A DNA stretch of 64,000 nucleotides, taken from Pocillopora verrucosa. Lineage: Eukaryota; Cnidaria; Anthozoa; Scleractinia; Pocilloporidae. The number at the start of each line of letters is the position of its first letter. The first letter of the stretch is position 1. The notes beneath the pieces were generated by a model. That model ran no database searches. It saw only the letters and a program-made list of their open reading frames with translations, and was not told the DNA's origin. The position numbers were made by a program, and so were the translations under genes. Below, one piece after another: positions 36,709 to 49,640 of this stretch. The stretch spans positions 6,093,078-6,157,077 of the forward strand of contig NC_089319.1 of assembly GCF_036669915.1 (NCBI RefSeq). Direction: 5' to 3'.

Positions 36709-37218
36709 ACAATGCATCAAGCCGGCAAGAGATTTGTTATTAGCCGTGATAGCCCCAGGGCAGCCCTTACTGACTGATAGAGTGACATTACTTTAACTTT
36801 AATGAAACATTCGTGTTGCATAGAGGACCCACTAGATGTAGTAGTGTACTCTGTGGGAGAATTTGTTAGCTTTTGCTTGTTATATATAGATAGCCATTGG
36901 CTAAAGTTACGTGCCCAAGAGGGCAAGGTGCAGTAAAATTCGAAAGTAATTAAGCAGACAGTAAGCCGCTGTACTTATTACCCGCAGATAGTCCTGTACA
37001 AGTACTAACTGCTTTCGGCTAGATTTATTAACCACGAGTTCACTTTCACTCAGCATGTGATTATGTTACTAAACAAAGAGATTCTATGTTGCTGTGCTTT
37101 TGTTCAGTGAAGAATCACACATGACGTCAACATATGGCAAGAACAGAAAAGTAGTAAACGATAGGCAGGCGAGAGTGTCAGTGATGTTCTTTAAAAAAAA
37201 AAAAAGAAAAAAAGAAAA

Positions 37219-37250
37219 AAGCGCATGAACATTACTGGCATTAAATCTAA
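37219..37250. repeat. Sliver of PHF5A intron behind PAO-3
   Basis: About 30 bp (gcgcatgaacattactggca and a few more bases) preceded by an A-rich run. It matches the left breakpoint of the PHF5A duplication at 24728 and the original at 14793. It is then cut off by the MITE-like block at 37255. Confidence 0.65.
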
Positions 37251-38851
37251 ATCGATGGACAGGGGGGGTATGTCACTGATGCTCTTATCACATTTGACGT
37301 GATCTGTGATCTGTTACTGAACAACCCCACGGCAACACAGAATCTATTTGTTCATTATCTGATAAGAAAGTCAAAATGTCGTTAATGTAAACGTCACCTA
37401 TGCGTCTGTCCAGCAATAGATCGTCGGTAAGAACCATTCGAAATGTGTGTATAATTCAGCTTGTAATAAATGTAGAATAATAAACGCCTTTTCCTATTCC
37501 ATCACACAGGTTCATTTTACAAAATCCTTCCTATTAAAAAGTATGTGATAAACTAAGGGCTTAGCCAGGATTTTTCAAAGTGAGGGAGGGGGGGGAGTTC
37601 ACTTGGTGTCAAACAGAGGGTACTCACCAGGTTGCTATGTCGACCCCAACACCGTGTTTTACTTAAGGTGACAAAAAAGGCTTGCAAAGGTGAGGGGGGG
37701 GGGAGGTCACAGGCACCTTAGGACCCTCCTCCTCAAGCCTCGCCCTTGATAAACTCGCCTCATTGATGCATTTTAAAGAGTCGATTTTGTTAGTTTCGAA
37801 ACGCGTAACTTATGTACTTTTCTGTTATGTTTGTTCCGGTCTATTATTTCTTCGTTGGTTAATGATTATTACTTAATAAGTTTTTTATTTCAATCAGTTT
37901 CATTTAAGCACATGTACCAGATATTATATTTCATATTTCATCACTTTAAGTTGCTGTCGACACCACCAACTTTGTCTGCTATTCACGTACGATCTGCTAT
38001 CGGCGATTTATCTACAATCATTAGGAGCTAGACCAAAGTAAGTTTTTCTTTATTTCACATTTAAGATATTTCCCTTTTTCCTTTGATACGTAAATCGATT
38101 TATTTTTCGCTTTCAGTTCACTTTATAATCGCTTCATTGTTAATCAGGTTAGTGTTACATTTCTCAGGGATATTTTCTTAGTTTAGTTTCTGCTGCATTT
38201 TCTTTTAGTTCGAACCACACAAATTCAGCTTCAACGTTACCATCAATCATAACTACGCTATCTTCAATCTTTACTTCGCCCTCTTCATCTGCGATTTCAC
38301 ACCGATCTCCTTATTCCGTTCGTACTTTTGATTACGTACTTCATTTGATTAAACCGTGATATATATTGTGCGTTCGGATTGTCTTCTCCTCTACACTAGC
38401 AACCTTCGAAGGTTACAGATTTATCATAATCCCCCATTATTTACTGAGTCTATGCTAGAGGAAGGGCAAAAAACAATTCCTGCGTCAAACTTGAAGAAAA
38501 AGCTCTTCCGAGACTCACCATTTTCTTCCTATTAAAAAGCCTGTGATAGATATATTCCTGCGTCAGACTTGAAGACGAAGTTCTCTCGAGGCTCACCGTT
38601 TTCTTCTCGGTAAACTATTCGCTTCTCAAATCAAATGTTGTTGAGGACAAATATCCGAGAATATTTTCGCCAAATGGAAGTTAAACGCAACTGATATTGC
38701 GATTTTCCCCTTTCTTACTCACGCCATTTTTCACCTGCGACAATTTACCCATGACGCCGGACCCACGAAGATATTGCTCTCTCAAAGCTTAAACATGCTA
38801 AGTTTTGCACTTACCTCGATCAGTGTCTTACATAATTTGCATAATTTCCAG

Positions 38852-38920
38852 AATGATCTGCATGAAAACATCACAAACTTAGAGAAGAAACTCTGAAGGA
38901 TCGTGACGCGTCAAACTAAA
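38852..38920 (+). other. Conserved untranslated exon upstream of PAO-4
   Basis: 69 bp with acceptor (gcataatttccag) and donor (actaaa|gtaagtaa), about 80-90% identical to the block at 32865-32933. A second donor-like site upstream at 38038 (gaccaaa|gtaagttt), with no counterpart before PAO-3, PAO-5 or PAO-6, may mark an alternative first exon. Confidence 0.45.
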
Positions 38921-39796
38921 GTAAGTAAATGTGCTTTGCCCTTACTTAAATCTCTCTTCTCCTGAAAGAATTAAAATACTTATACGGATTTATATGCAAA
39001 AGCTAACGGACTTTGGGGTGGTTTCGCTGTTATGCGTTTAAAAACATCAAAGCGTAAATTCACAAAGTTCTAGACGTCTTGGTGGACGAAATTTTGTTGA
39101 TCACTGAGTTCTGGATAAGAAGCTAAGTCGACAAATGTGGCTGGCTTGGGGGAACTCGAGGTCCTCTTGGGTGAGTGATGCTCTAATGTAAATCAAATGG
39201 AGGTCAATAAGTGACCACCTACAAAACATGTTTTGACTAAAAACACACCTAAGGTCGGTCAGTTCGTCCAGTGAAAAACTCAGGTGATGAATCAAACCCG
39301 CTACGGATGAGACTACTGTGAGTAAGGTACAAAAATGGTTGAAGCATTAACACAATCATACTATTTTCATGTTGTTATGCTTACGACAGAAAAACTATCT
39401 CGATAAGATCACGTAAAGGTCGGGGTCTTAGGTGGGTCAGTAACGAATGTGTTGAAATCAATGCTTTTGGGGTATATTTAGTTTTAACCTATAAAAGATT
39501 ATGAGGAAGTTCCTCATGGAATTACATATCAGTCTTACTTCCACTTTTCATTAGTTTGATATTAGCTGTTTATCGAAGTTTGCGAAAATCCAGAACAGTT
39601 AAAAATACATTTGCACTTGTTATGATTTCGGTTCTTTACGCATGGAGTACTCCTTCGCGCCATCACACTCGAGAGAGCAGCTTCGAAAAGCTTTAAAATG
39701 CACTTTTAACCTAAAAAAAGATGTAGAGGAAGTTTCTGACGAAGTTACAGATCAGCCTTGCTTCCACTTTTCATGAGTTTGATATTAGCAGTTTAT

Positions 39797-41156
39797 TGTT
39801 TTTTTAGAGGGCACGGTAACGAATCTTGCAATCTGATTGGTTCTTTACCCGGTCAGTATTTTCCTATCTCTGCCCACGGGCCACGGTAACGCTTTCGTGA
39901 GTCGCCGAATACATCCCAACTTTCGTTGTCATTTTTCATAAATATACCTCGTTTTCCGGCTGGGCAGTATTTTTAAGCAAACACGTCGGTCACTACCTCA
40001 AGCCGATAAATAACTTATGAATCCTCTCTTTTCTCTCTATCAAATCACTTTGGTTGACAGAAAAATATTGGTTTCAGAATGAATTTGTATAAACAATAGT
40101 GTCATTACGTTGGTTGACAAGCGGCCTAAAAACCGTCTGCAATTAATTTTAATCGTTAACAAAAAGTACCCAGAAAGTTGAAAAGGTGAGGTATTTGGTT
40201 ACAGTTAAACTGAACGATGGAACTTTCATTCATTTAATATCTGAAGTTTCTCGAGCAATTTGTTCATAGTGAAAGAGCGAGCGAAGTTTTAATTTAAGTT
40301 CTACAACAAATATACGCTCCTGGTGAGTCTTTCCAATTCCGTTCAATTTGGACATTTGTACCTTAAATTGCACAACAGAAATTGAAGGAATTTTTTGAGA
40401 AAAGGCCGCATTACATTCCCTTGTGTCTCGTTGGAGTGTGCCGTTCGAATTTAGCTTTTTGTGAAGGAAAGATCAGAGTTAAACACGCCATTACAGCAAA
40501 CAAACGAGCAAACTCTCACAACTTCAAAATAAAAAAATTGAATTTATTCACAATTACTTTCCTCGCCGTTTACTTAATGAACAGAGGTAAATCTTCGTAC
40601 ATGAATGAATGGTCGATGAGAGTGAATAATACTTTCCGTTAGATCATTAACTGATTTTGAAGAAAACATTGTCGTGACAGTCCTTGCCAAACTAGTTAGT
40701 TTTCAAATGTTCCTACGCTTTTTTTTTTCTTGGCGCTCTCTAATTGACAGGTGTCAGATTGTGACAGATACTTGTAAAAATAATGTTTCAAAGTTTGTTT
40801 GGAAGCCTTTTAAATCACATTTATCGTTACGGAAATGAAAATGTTTCGCTGAGGCATCTCTCTTAAATTTGCATCACCTCTATTTTAACTACCATTTACT
40901 CACTCAAAAATTGTTCAGTTTATGGAAGATCTTGCCGTATTTACGGCCATAAATCATTCGGGTTCTTTCGGAAAGAATTTCGTCAAGTTTAAAAACAATA
41001 AATATGTTATTTACCGGCTAAGGGTCGGTCCGTATGGTGAAAAACTGTGACCTCGGTCTTGAAAATGCTGCCCTCGGCCTACGGCCTCGGGCAGTATTTT
41101 CAAGACCTCGGTCACAGTTTTTCACCATACGGACCTCCCAGCCGGCAAATAACATA
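39797..41156. mobile_element. 1.36-kb insertion between PAO-3 and PAO-4 ending in a large palindrome
   Basis: It interrupts the unit sequence gttTATCGAAGTTTG, which is uninterrupted at 57630-57660 upstream of PAO-7. The word tttat borders both sides (39792-39796 and 41157-41161), a likely 5-bp target duplication. The right end (41005-41160) is an inverted repeat with arms of about 75 bp and almost no loop, rich in gacctcggtc and gccggc words. An 86-codon ORF at 40382-40642 has no recognised motif. Family not identified. Confidence 0.6.
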
Positions 41157-42065
41157 TTTATCGAAGTTTGTGAAAATTCAGAAAAGTTATTTCATTTGTT
41201 ATGGTTTCGGTTCTTTGCATGGAGTACTCATTCGCCCCATCACGCTCGAGAGAGCTTCTCGAAAAGCTTTAAAATGCGTCATGGTGATGGAAAAATGACT
41301 CTCCAAAAATTGATCAACTCTAGCGGGCGAAACTCGCTGAAATTTGGCGTGCTACATGTCCTGTCCTACACATCATGCTCCCGGAATCCCGGCGTTTCAT
41401 TTTTTTTTCTTTTTTCTCATAGTCTGTTAGGAGTGGAAACATTTTGCCATAAGGACTCTCAACTTTATAAGCCAATTAAGTTTTGACTTCTGCGCAGGAC
41501 CCATTGTCAGGGATTGAGCAGGCATAAATTACTCGCTACAACTAAATGCCCGGCAACCGGGCATGGTTTCAATTAGACTAAATGGCCCGCAGTCAGAAAT
41601 TTTGACAGAATTTCCACCGAAACGTTCTTTCAAACTTCTTAAGAATATTAGATGTTTGATTAGAAAAGTCAAGAAATTCCAAACATGAATTTACCTTTTT
41701 AATAGAGAAAACTTGTGCACACTGCAACACCGCTCAGTTGACGACTCTACGCCTCTGATCAAACTGCCGGGCTCGGTCTTGAGTAGACTTTATTCCCGAC
41801 AGTCGGAAATTTTAATCAAAATGCCACTGAAAGGCTCTTTCAAACTTCGAAAGAGTATCAGATTTTTGTATAGAAATGTCCAGAATATAATTCACTTACT
41901 TTGTAAGCAAAATAAAGCACCAAATAGACAACGCTTAAGCAACCTTGTGAAGCAGAGAAAATACATGTTACATTTTTTCCGGATAAGAGGATATTTCTCC
42001 AGTTTAATAATCTTCAGAAGCTAGTTATCCACTTCTGATTATTAATTTCTTTGTTCATCCACAGA

Positions 42066-44586
42066 ATGTACATCATGTTTAAGATCATCCTGCTGGTGAG
42101 TTTTCTGTTTCTGGTGGACAGATCTTTGTCTTCACCAATAAAACAAAACAAAACTAAAGTCCTTATCCTTGGTGCCGGACTTGCTGGAATTAAAGCCGCG
42201 AAGACGCTACTGGACAGAAACATCACCGACATTCTAATTCTTGAGGGAAAGAATTACACTGGGGGCAGAATACATGCCATCGAGTTTGCAAACCACTCGA
42301 TTGAAACGGGAGCGAACTGGATTCATTTCGTAAATGACGGAGAAACCAAACCTATCGTGGATCGAAGGGACGCAAAAAAAATGCAAGGTCTTACCTCTAA
42401 TTACTCAGACATATTGGTGAGGTAAGACGATTGGGATAAGTGGAGATGTGCATAACTAGATTTCTTTGAAAGGGCCTATACACAGGAGGAGTACAAACCT
42501 CTTGTGAGGTCTCTAGGCACCTCTTCCCCTTCCTATGATAACTCGTAGCAGATAAAAGTCCGAAATGTGTGGCGGCTTTTAAAAATTGCAAGTAACACAG
42601 TTTCCATATGTATACCGTCCAGGTGAACATGAACAAACTACGAATGCATTTATTTAATTTGCTTCAGCCATTTTAAATTTGAAAGAACTGACAACGTATT
42701 TAAGGGCGGATAACGCTATCCACAAGACTAGATAAATCCGATGGATTACGTGGCACGTTTTGTGAAAACCCTTTGATGAACTAGGTCCATGTTGAAAATA
42801 AACGGTCAACACAAATAAAGTCTGGCTAACCCGTAACATGTTAGCAAAATATAACATTCAGGTGACGACTAATTCATTTTGCCTCGGGTTTCCGTAGAAT
42901 CGAATGGACACCTCTTTCCCTCATCCTAAATCAAGGGCTTACTGAGTTTTATCGAGGGGGAAACTGAATTCGAATATCCTTTTTGAGATGAGTATCCCTC
43001 CAAGGTACGCCAACAAAACTTTCAAAAGTTGTTGCTTTTGCAAACCTACAACTGTTTTTATTTTTTGTAGGGACGAAGCAGGAAACGATATCACTGATTT
43101 TGCAGTTCTGCGTGAGTTTTATGATAAAATCGAGCACAAAATTGAAGACTACCAACTAAAAAGGAAGGGCCAGCCAGACTTCCCTGCCCGTGTTGGTATG
43201 CAGATGATGGGATGGTCAGCTGAACAACCCATGAAAAGCGTTATTGAATATTTCAACTTCGATTTCCAGTTTGCAAAATCTCCAGAAGTGGTTTCCTTTT
43301 ACAACATGTTTGAGCGCGGAGAAGACTTTTTCATCGCTGATGGGCGAGGAGTATGGTCCATGTACGAAGATCTTTACAAGCCATTGGAAGCGAAGACTTT
43401 GCTGGGCAAATTAGTAAAAAAGATCAAGTATAATGCCGATTCCGTTGAAGTACAAACCTCCGATGGATGGAGTTACCAGGCAGATTATGCCCTTTGTACA
43501 TTTAGCTCCGGAGTTCTGGCCAGCGACTTGGTTACTTTCGAGCCAGCCCTTCCTGATTGGAAAAAAGAAGCCATTTATAAAAACCCGATGTCGCCTTACA
43601 CAAAAATTTTTCTAAAATTTCCAAAAAAGTTTTGGGATGATCACGAATATATCCTTTTCGCTTCCAAAGAGCGCGGTTTTTTCCCTGTGTGGCAGGACCT
43701 GTCAAGACCTGGGATCTTTCCTGTTTCGAGTGGAATGTTGCTGATCACTGTGACAGGGGCTCAAGGACGAAGGATTGAGGGGCAATCATTGATGAAACAA
43801 AGGCAGAGATCATGGGAATGTTGAGAGAGATCTACGGGAATGGCATCCCTGAAGCGACAGGTGAAGGGCAATAGTTCAGCTTTGCAGGGTTCCTTTTAAC
43901 CACAAATCAACATATCATATTGTTCATTCTGAACTTAGTCGAAAGAAATATCGTCAGGTGAAGAGATAAATTCGTGACAGTTTCAATAAATGTTTGTTTC
44001 CTCCTTTGCCGGTAATTATTCCTACAGAAAGCAATACAATTAAGACACAAATTGTGGCCTTGAAAACCTTGATTATTACTAAACTAGACTGAAAACAAGT
44101 AACAAAAGACGAACCAATCGGAACGCCACCCAAAAAGACTAAGTTCTGGCTAGTCTTATTCACTGCACAAAGATATTTACCATTAGAGTCCGCGGGTCTC
44201 GCACATCATGATGCAAGTACTCCCTTTGACATAACTATTGTATATTTTCTTCAGATATCTATTATCGGCGTTGGTCAAAGGAGCCACTGACGCAAGGTGC
44301 ATATTCAGAACCTGTGGTGGGTATGACTTCTGAAGACTGGGAGAACATTGGAAAAAACCTGGGACGTCTGTACTTTGCTGGCGAAGCGACGAGCGAAGAC
44401 TGGTACGGCTATATGCAAGGTGCTTACTGGACCGGTGACAAGAAAGGGAACATGATCGCTGAGAATATCTCTTCAAGTGAATCTTCCAGAAAACCGGGAG
44501 ACCCAAAGAGTGAGGCAACCCCCGCCAAAGTGTCGTTAGTAGGAATATTGTTGCTCCCTCTTTGGTTTATAATCGTGTGGAAGTAA
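42066..44586 (+). pseudogene. PAO-4: frameshifted polyamine oxidase copy
   Basis: Exons 42066-42421, 43071-43860 and 44255-44586 correspond to the other copies, with good splice sites. Exon 2 is 790 instead of 791 nt: the sibling sequence caatcattTGATGAAAC or caatcatttaatgaaac has lost one T near 43788-43790. Translation then leaves frame and stops at 43822-43824, giving 369 residues without the second FAD-binding half or the tail. Two further changes at otherwise conserved places are seen: DFQFAKSP (the Glu that lines the maize PAO tunnel is Gln) and ERGFFPVW for ERGRFPVW. Intron 1 is also shortened. The rest is nearly identical to PAO-2, so inactivation is recent, or the missing base is an assembly error. 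Confidence 0.75.
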
Positions 44587-45852
44587 ACAATTCATCAAGC
44601 CGGCAAGAGATTTGTTATTAGCCGTGATAGCTCTGGAGCAGCCCTTACAGACTGATAGAGTGGCAAAACTGTAACTTTGATGAAACATTTGTGTTGCATA
44701 TAGGACCCTCTAGATGTAGGAACGTTCTATGTAGGAGAATTTTTCAGCTTTCGCCTGGTATATACAGATGGCCTTTGATTAAATTTACTTGCCCACGAGG
44801 GTAAGGTGCAGTAAAATTCGAAAGTAATTAAGCAGGCTTTGAATAGAGAATACTTCTTTTTTGTTGTTCGCCCCTGTACTTAATATCTGCAGATAGTCCT
44901 GTGCAAGTACTAACTGCTATCGGCTATATGTATTAATCACGAGTTCACTTTCACTTAGCTTTTGATTATGTTACTAAACAAAGAGATTCTATGTTGCTGT
45001 ACTTCTGTTCAGTGAAGAATCCCACATGACGTCAACATATGGCAAGAACAGAAAAGTAGTAAACGATGGACAGGGGGGGTGTGTCATTGAGGCTCTTATC
45101 ACATTTGACCTTATCCGTGATCTGTTACTGAACAGGCCCACGGTAACACAGAATCTATTTGTTTATTATATGATAAAAAAGTCAAAATGTCGTTAATGTA
45201 AACTTCACCTATGCGTCTGTCCAGCAATAGATCATCGGTAAGAACCATTCAAGATGTGTGTGTAATTCAGGTTGTCAGAAATGTAGAATAATAAACGCCT
45301 TTTCCTATTCCATCACACAGGTTCATTTTACAAAATCCATCCTATTAAAAAGTATGTGATAAACTAAGGGCTTAGCCAGGTTTTTTCAAAGTGAAGGGGA
45401 GGAGGTGGTCACATTGTGTCAAACAGAGGGTACTCGGGGGAAGTACGTCAAACTCGAAGAAAAAGTTCTCTCCAGGCTCGCCGTTTTCTTCTCGGTAAAC
45501 TATTTCACTTCGTTAAATATTTTCACGCCAAATGGAAGCTAAAATGCGAATTATATCGCGATTTTCCTCTTTTTTACTAACGCCATTTTTCGCCCGCGAC
45601 AATTTGCCCGTCACGCCGGACCCACCAAAATAACGCTCTCCTAAACCTTAAACATGCTAAGTTTTGCATATACCTCGACAGGTGTTTCTTTTTTTTTAAT
45701 TTATTTTAATTTTTTTATATTTTTTCTCTGCAATACATATATATCTAGACAATACATATATTACAATGCAATTACACCAGTCAAATTGAATTACAGTTGA
45801 TCTATTTATTTTCACCTCGACAAGTGTTTCACGTAATTTGCATAATTTCCAG

Positions 45853-45921
45853 AAGGATCTGCATCAACACATCGCAAACTTAGAGGAGAAACTTTGAAAG
45901 ATCGTGACGCGACAAACTAAA
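45853..45921 (+). other. Conserved untranslated exon upstream of PAO-5
   Basis: 69 bp with acceptor and donor identical in position to 32865-32933; the whole neighbourhood (45080-46936) is a near-identical copy of 32090-33948, offset by 12,988 bp. Confidence 0.5.
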
Positions 45922-46935
45922 GTAAGTAAATTGTGCTTTACTCCTACTTAAATCTCTCGTCTCCTGAAAGAATTGAAATACTTATAAAGATTCATATGCA
46001 AAAGCTTACGGATTTTGGAATGGTTGTGCTGTTATGCTGTTTTGTTCTTAAGCTTACGACAGAAAAATTATCTCGATCAGCTCAAGTAAAGGTCGGCGTC
46101 TCTGGTGGATCAGAAATGAACGTATAGAGATCAATAATTTTGAGGTATATGCGCTTTTAACCTATAAAATGTAGAGGAAGTTTCTGATGGAGCTACAGAT
46201 CAGCCTTACTTCCACTTTTCAGGAGTTTGATATTAGCTGTTTTATCGAAGTTTGTGAAATTCAGAACAGTTAAAAAAAATTAGCATTTGTTATGGTTTCG
46301 GTACTCATTCGCCCCATCACGCTTGAGAGAACTTTTCAAAAAGTTTTAATTAACAAATAAAGAATCCTTGACTGTGCTCTTTTCTATTGAAGCACGCAGG
46401 AAGCGGCTAGAGCACGAAAGAAGTATAGGGAGAAACACGAGACGTAGTCTTCTTGAGTGCTCAAGTGCTTTACAACAGAACAGAGCACAGTCAAGGCTTC
46501 TCTGTTTGTTTTATAACAAAGAATCCGTTAAATTCCCCAAGCATTACTTTCAATTTTCAAAACAAACTTTATTTCCGAAGCGAACAACAGCTACAACACC
46601 GCTCAGTTGACGACATTACGCCTCTGATCAAACTGCCGGGCTCAGTCATAAATAAACTAAATTCCCGACAGTCAGAAAAAAATGTCACTGAAAAGTTCTT
46701 TTAAACTTCGAAAGAGTATCAGATTTTTGTGTAGAAATGTCCAGAATATAATTAACATACTTTGTATGAATAATTTAAGCACCATATAGACAACGCTCAA
46801 ACAACCTCGTGACGCAGACAAAATACATGCCACATTTTTTTCAGGAATTGAGATAAGGGAATGTTTCTTTAGTTTAATAATGCTCAGAAGCTAGTTATCC
46901 TTTTCTGATCATTAGTTTCTTTGCTGATCAACAGA

Positions 46936-49640
46936 ATGTACATCATGTTTAAGGTCATCCTGCATCTGAGTTTTCTGTTTCTGGTGGACAGATCTTTGTC
47001 TTCACCAATAAAACAAAACAAAACTAAAGTTCTTATCCTTGGCGCCGGACTCGCTGGAATTAAAGCGGCGAAAACACTACTGGACAGAAACATCACCGAC
47101 ATTCTGATTCTTGAGGGAAAGAATTACACTGGGGGAAGAATACAAGCCATCGAGTTTGCAAACCACTCGATTGAAACGGGAGCGAACTGGATTCATTTCG
47201 TAAATGACGGAGAAACCAAACCTATCGTGGATCGAAGGGACGCAAAAAAAATGCAAGGTCTTACCTCTAATTACTCAGATATATTAGTGAGGTAAGACGC
47301 TACAAGGCCACTTGGGATAAGTGGAGATGTGAATAGCTAGATTTCTTTGAAAGGGATTATACACAGGAGGAGTACAAACCTCTTGTGAGGTCTCTGGACA
47401 CCTCTTCCCCTTCCTCTAATAACTCGTAGCCGGTAAAAGTCCGAAATGTGTGGCGGCTTTTAAAAATTGCAAGTAGCACAGTTTCCATATGTTTACCGTC
47501 CAGGTAAACATGAACAAACTACGATACATTTATTTAATTAGCTTCAGCTATTTTAAATTTGAAAGAGCTGAAAACAACTCACTTCTTCACGACCATACCC
47601 CTTTCAAGTCTCCGTAGACCGTTCCATCAAATTATCTTTTAGTCAATTTCCCTTAATTTCGTTTCCAGGGCTACTCGTAATTTTTTTTTCTCAGAAAGCG
47701 ACTTTAAAATCGAGTGGGAACAAGAATGCTGGAAATCAGGTCTCGGTTGTTCTAAGGGTGGATAACGCTATCCACAAGACCAGATAAATCCGAAGGATTA
47801 TGGAGCACGTTATGTGAAAACCCTTTGATGAGCTGGGTCCATGTTGAAAATCATCGGTTAACACAAATGAAGTCTGGTTAACTCGTAACATGTTAGCAAC
47901 ATAGCAGGTGACGACTAATTCATTTTGCCTCAGGTTTCCGTGGAATCGAATGGACACCTCTTTCCCTCATCCTAAATCAAGGGTTTACTGATTTTTATCG
48001 AGGGGAAACTGAATTCGAATATCCATTTTGAGATGGGTATCCCTCCAAAGTACGCCAACAAAACGTTCAAAAGTTGTTGCTCTTGCAAACCTACAACTGT
48101 TTTTATTTTTTGCAGGGACGAAGCAGGAAATGATATCACTGATTTTGCAGTTCTGCGTGAGTTTTATGATAAAATCGAGCACAAAATTGAAGATTACAAA
48201 CTAAAAAGGAAGGGCCAGCCAGACTTCCCCGCCCGTGTTGGTATGCAGATGATGGGATGGTCAGCTGAACAACCCATAAAAAGCGTTATTGAATATTTCA
48301 ACTTCGATTTCGAGTTTGCAAGGTCTCCAGAAGTGGTTTCCTTTCACAAAATGTTTGAGCGCGGAGAAGACTTTTTCATCGCTGATAGGCGAGGAGTATG
48401 GTCCATGTACGAAGATCTTTACAAGCCATTGGAAGCGAAGACTTTGCTGGGCAAATTAGTAAAAAAGATCAAGTATAATGCCGATTCCGTTGAAGTACAA
48501 ACCTCCGATGGATGGAGTTACCAGGCAGATTATGCCCTTTGTACATTTAGCTCCGGAGTTCTGGCCAGCGACTTGGTTACTTTCGAGCCAGCCCTTCCTG
48601 ATTGGAAAAAAGAGGCCATTTATAAAAACCCGATGTCGCCTTACACAAAAATTTTTCTAAAATTTCCAAAAAAGTTCTGGGATGATCACGAATATATCCT
48701 TTTCGCTTCCAAAGAGCGCGGACGTTTCCCTGTGTGGCAGGACCTGTCAAGACCTGGGATCTTTCCTGTTTCGAGTGGAATGTTGCTGATCACTGTGACA
48801 GGGGTTCAAGGACGAAGGATTGAGGGGCAATCATTTAATGAAACAAAGGCAGAGATCATGGGAATGTTGAGAGAGATCTACGGGAATGGCATCCCTGAAG
48901 CGACAGGTGAAGGGCAATAGTTCGGCTTCGCAGGGTTCCTTTTAACCACAAATCAACATATCATATTGTTCATTCTGAACTTAGTCGAAAGAAATATCGT
49001 CAGGTGGAGAGATAAATTCGTGATAGTTTCAATAAATGTTTGTCTCCTCCTTTGCCGGTAATTATTCCTACAGAAAGCAATACAATTAAGACACGAAATT
49101 GTGGGCTTGTAAAAACTTAACTATTACTAAACTAGACTCAAAAAAAGTAAACAAAACAAAAGACGAACCAATCGGAATGCCACCCAAAAAGACTGAGTTC
49201 TGGCTAGTCTTATTCACTGCACAAAGATATTTACCATTAGAGTCTGTGGGTCTCGCACATCATGATGCAAGTACTCCCTTTGACATAACTATTGTATATT
49301 TTCTTCAGATATCTATTATCGGCGTTGGTCAAAGGAGCCACTGACGCAAGGTGCATATGCAGAACCTGTGGTGGGTATGACTTCTGAAGACTGGGAGAAC
49401 ATTGGAAAAAACCTGGGACGTCTGTACTTTGCTGGCGAAGCGACGAGCGAAGACTGGTACGGCTATATGCAAGGTGCTTACTGGACCGGTGACAAGAAAG
49501 GGAACATGATCGCTGAGAATATCTCTTCAAGTGAATCTTCCAGAAAACCGGGAAACCCAAACAGTGAGGCAACCCCCACCAAAGTGTCGTCAGTAGGAAT
49601 ATTGTTGCTCCCTCTTTGCCTTATAATCGTGTGGAAGTAA
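46936..49640 (+). CDS. PAO-5: secreted, probably GPI-anchored flavin polyamine oxidase (chimeric copy)
   Basis: Exons 46936-47291, 48116-48906 and 49309-49640 give 492 residues. The first part matches PAO-3 (KVILHLSFLFL, same 5' flank), while from about residue 85 on it matches PAO-2/PAO-4 (FVNDGETK, KKMQGL, same intron 1 and tail), so a recombination point lies inside exon 1. Core motifs are intact: GAGLAG, YTKIFLKFP, YFAGEATSEDWYGYMQGAYW, hydrophobic tail VGILLLPLCLIIVW. Unique changes: GGRIQAIEF (His to Gln just after the FAD-binding GGRI) and IADRRGVW (Gly to Arg). These could alter activity; no frame damage is present. Confidence 0.86.
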
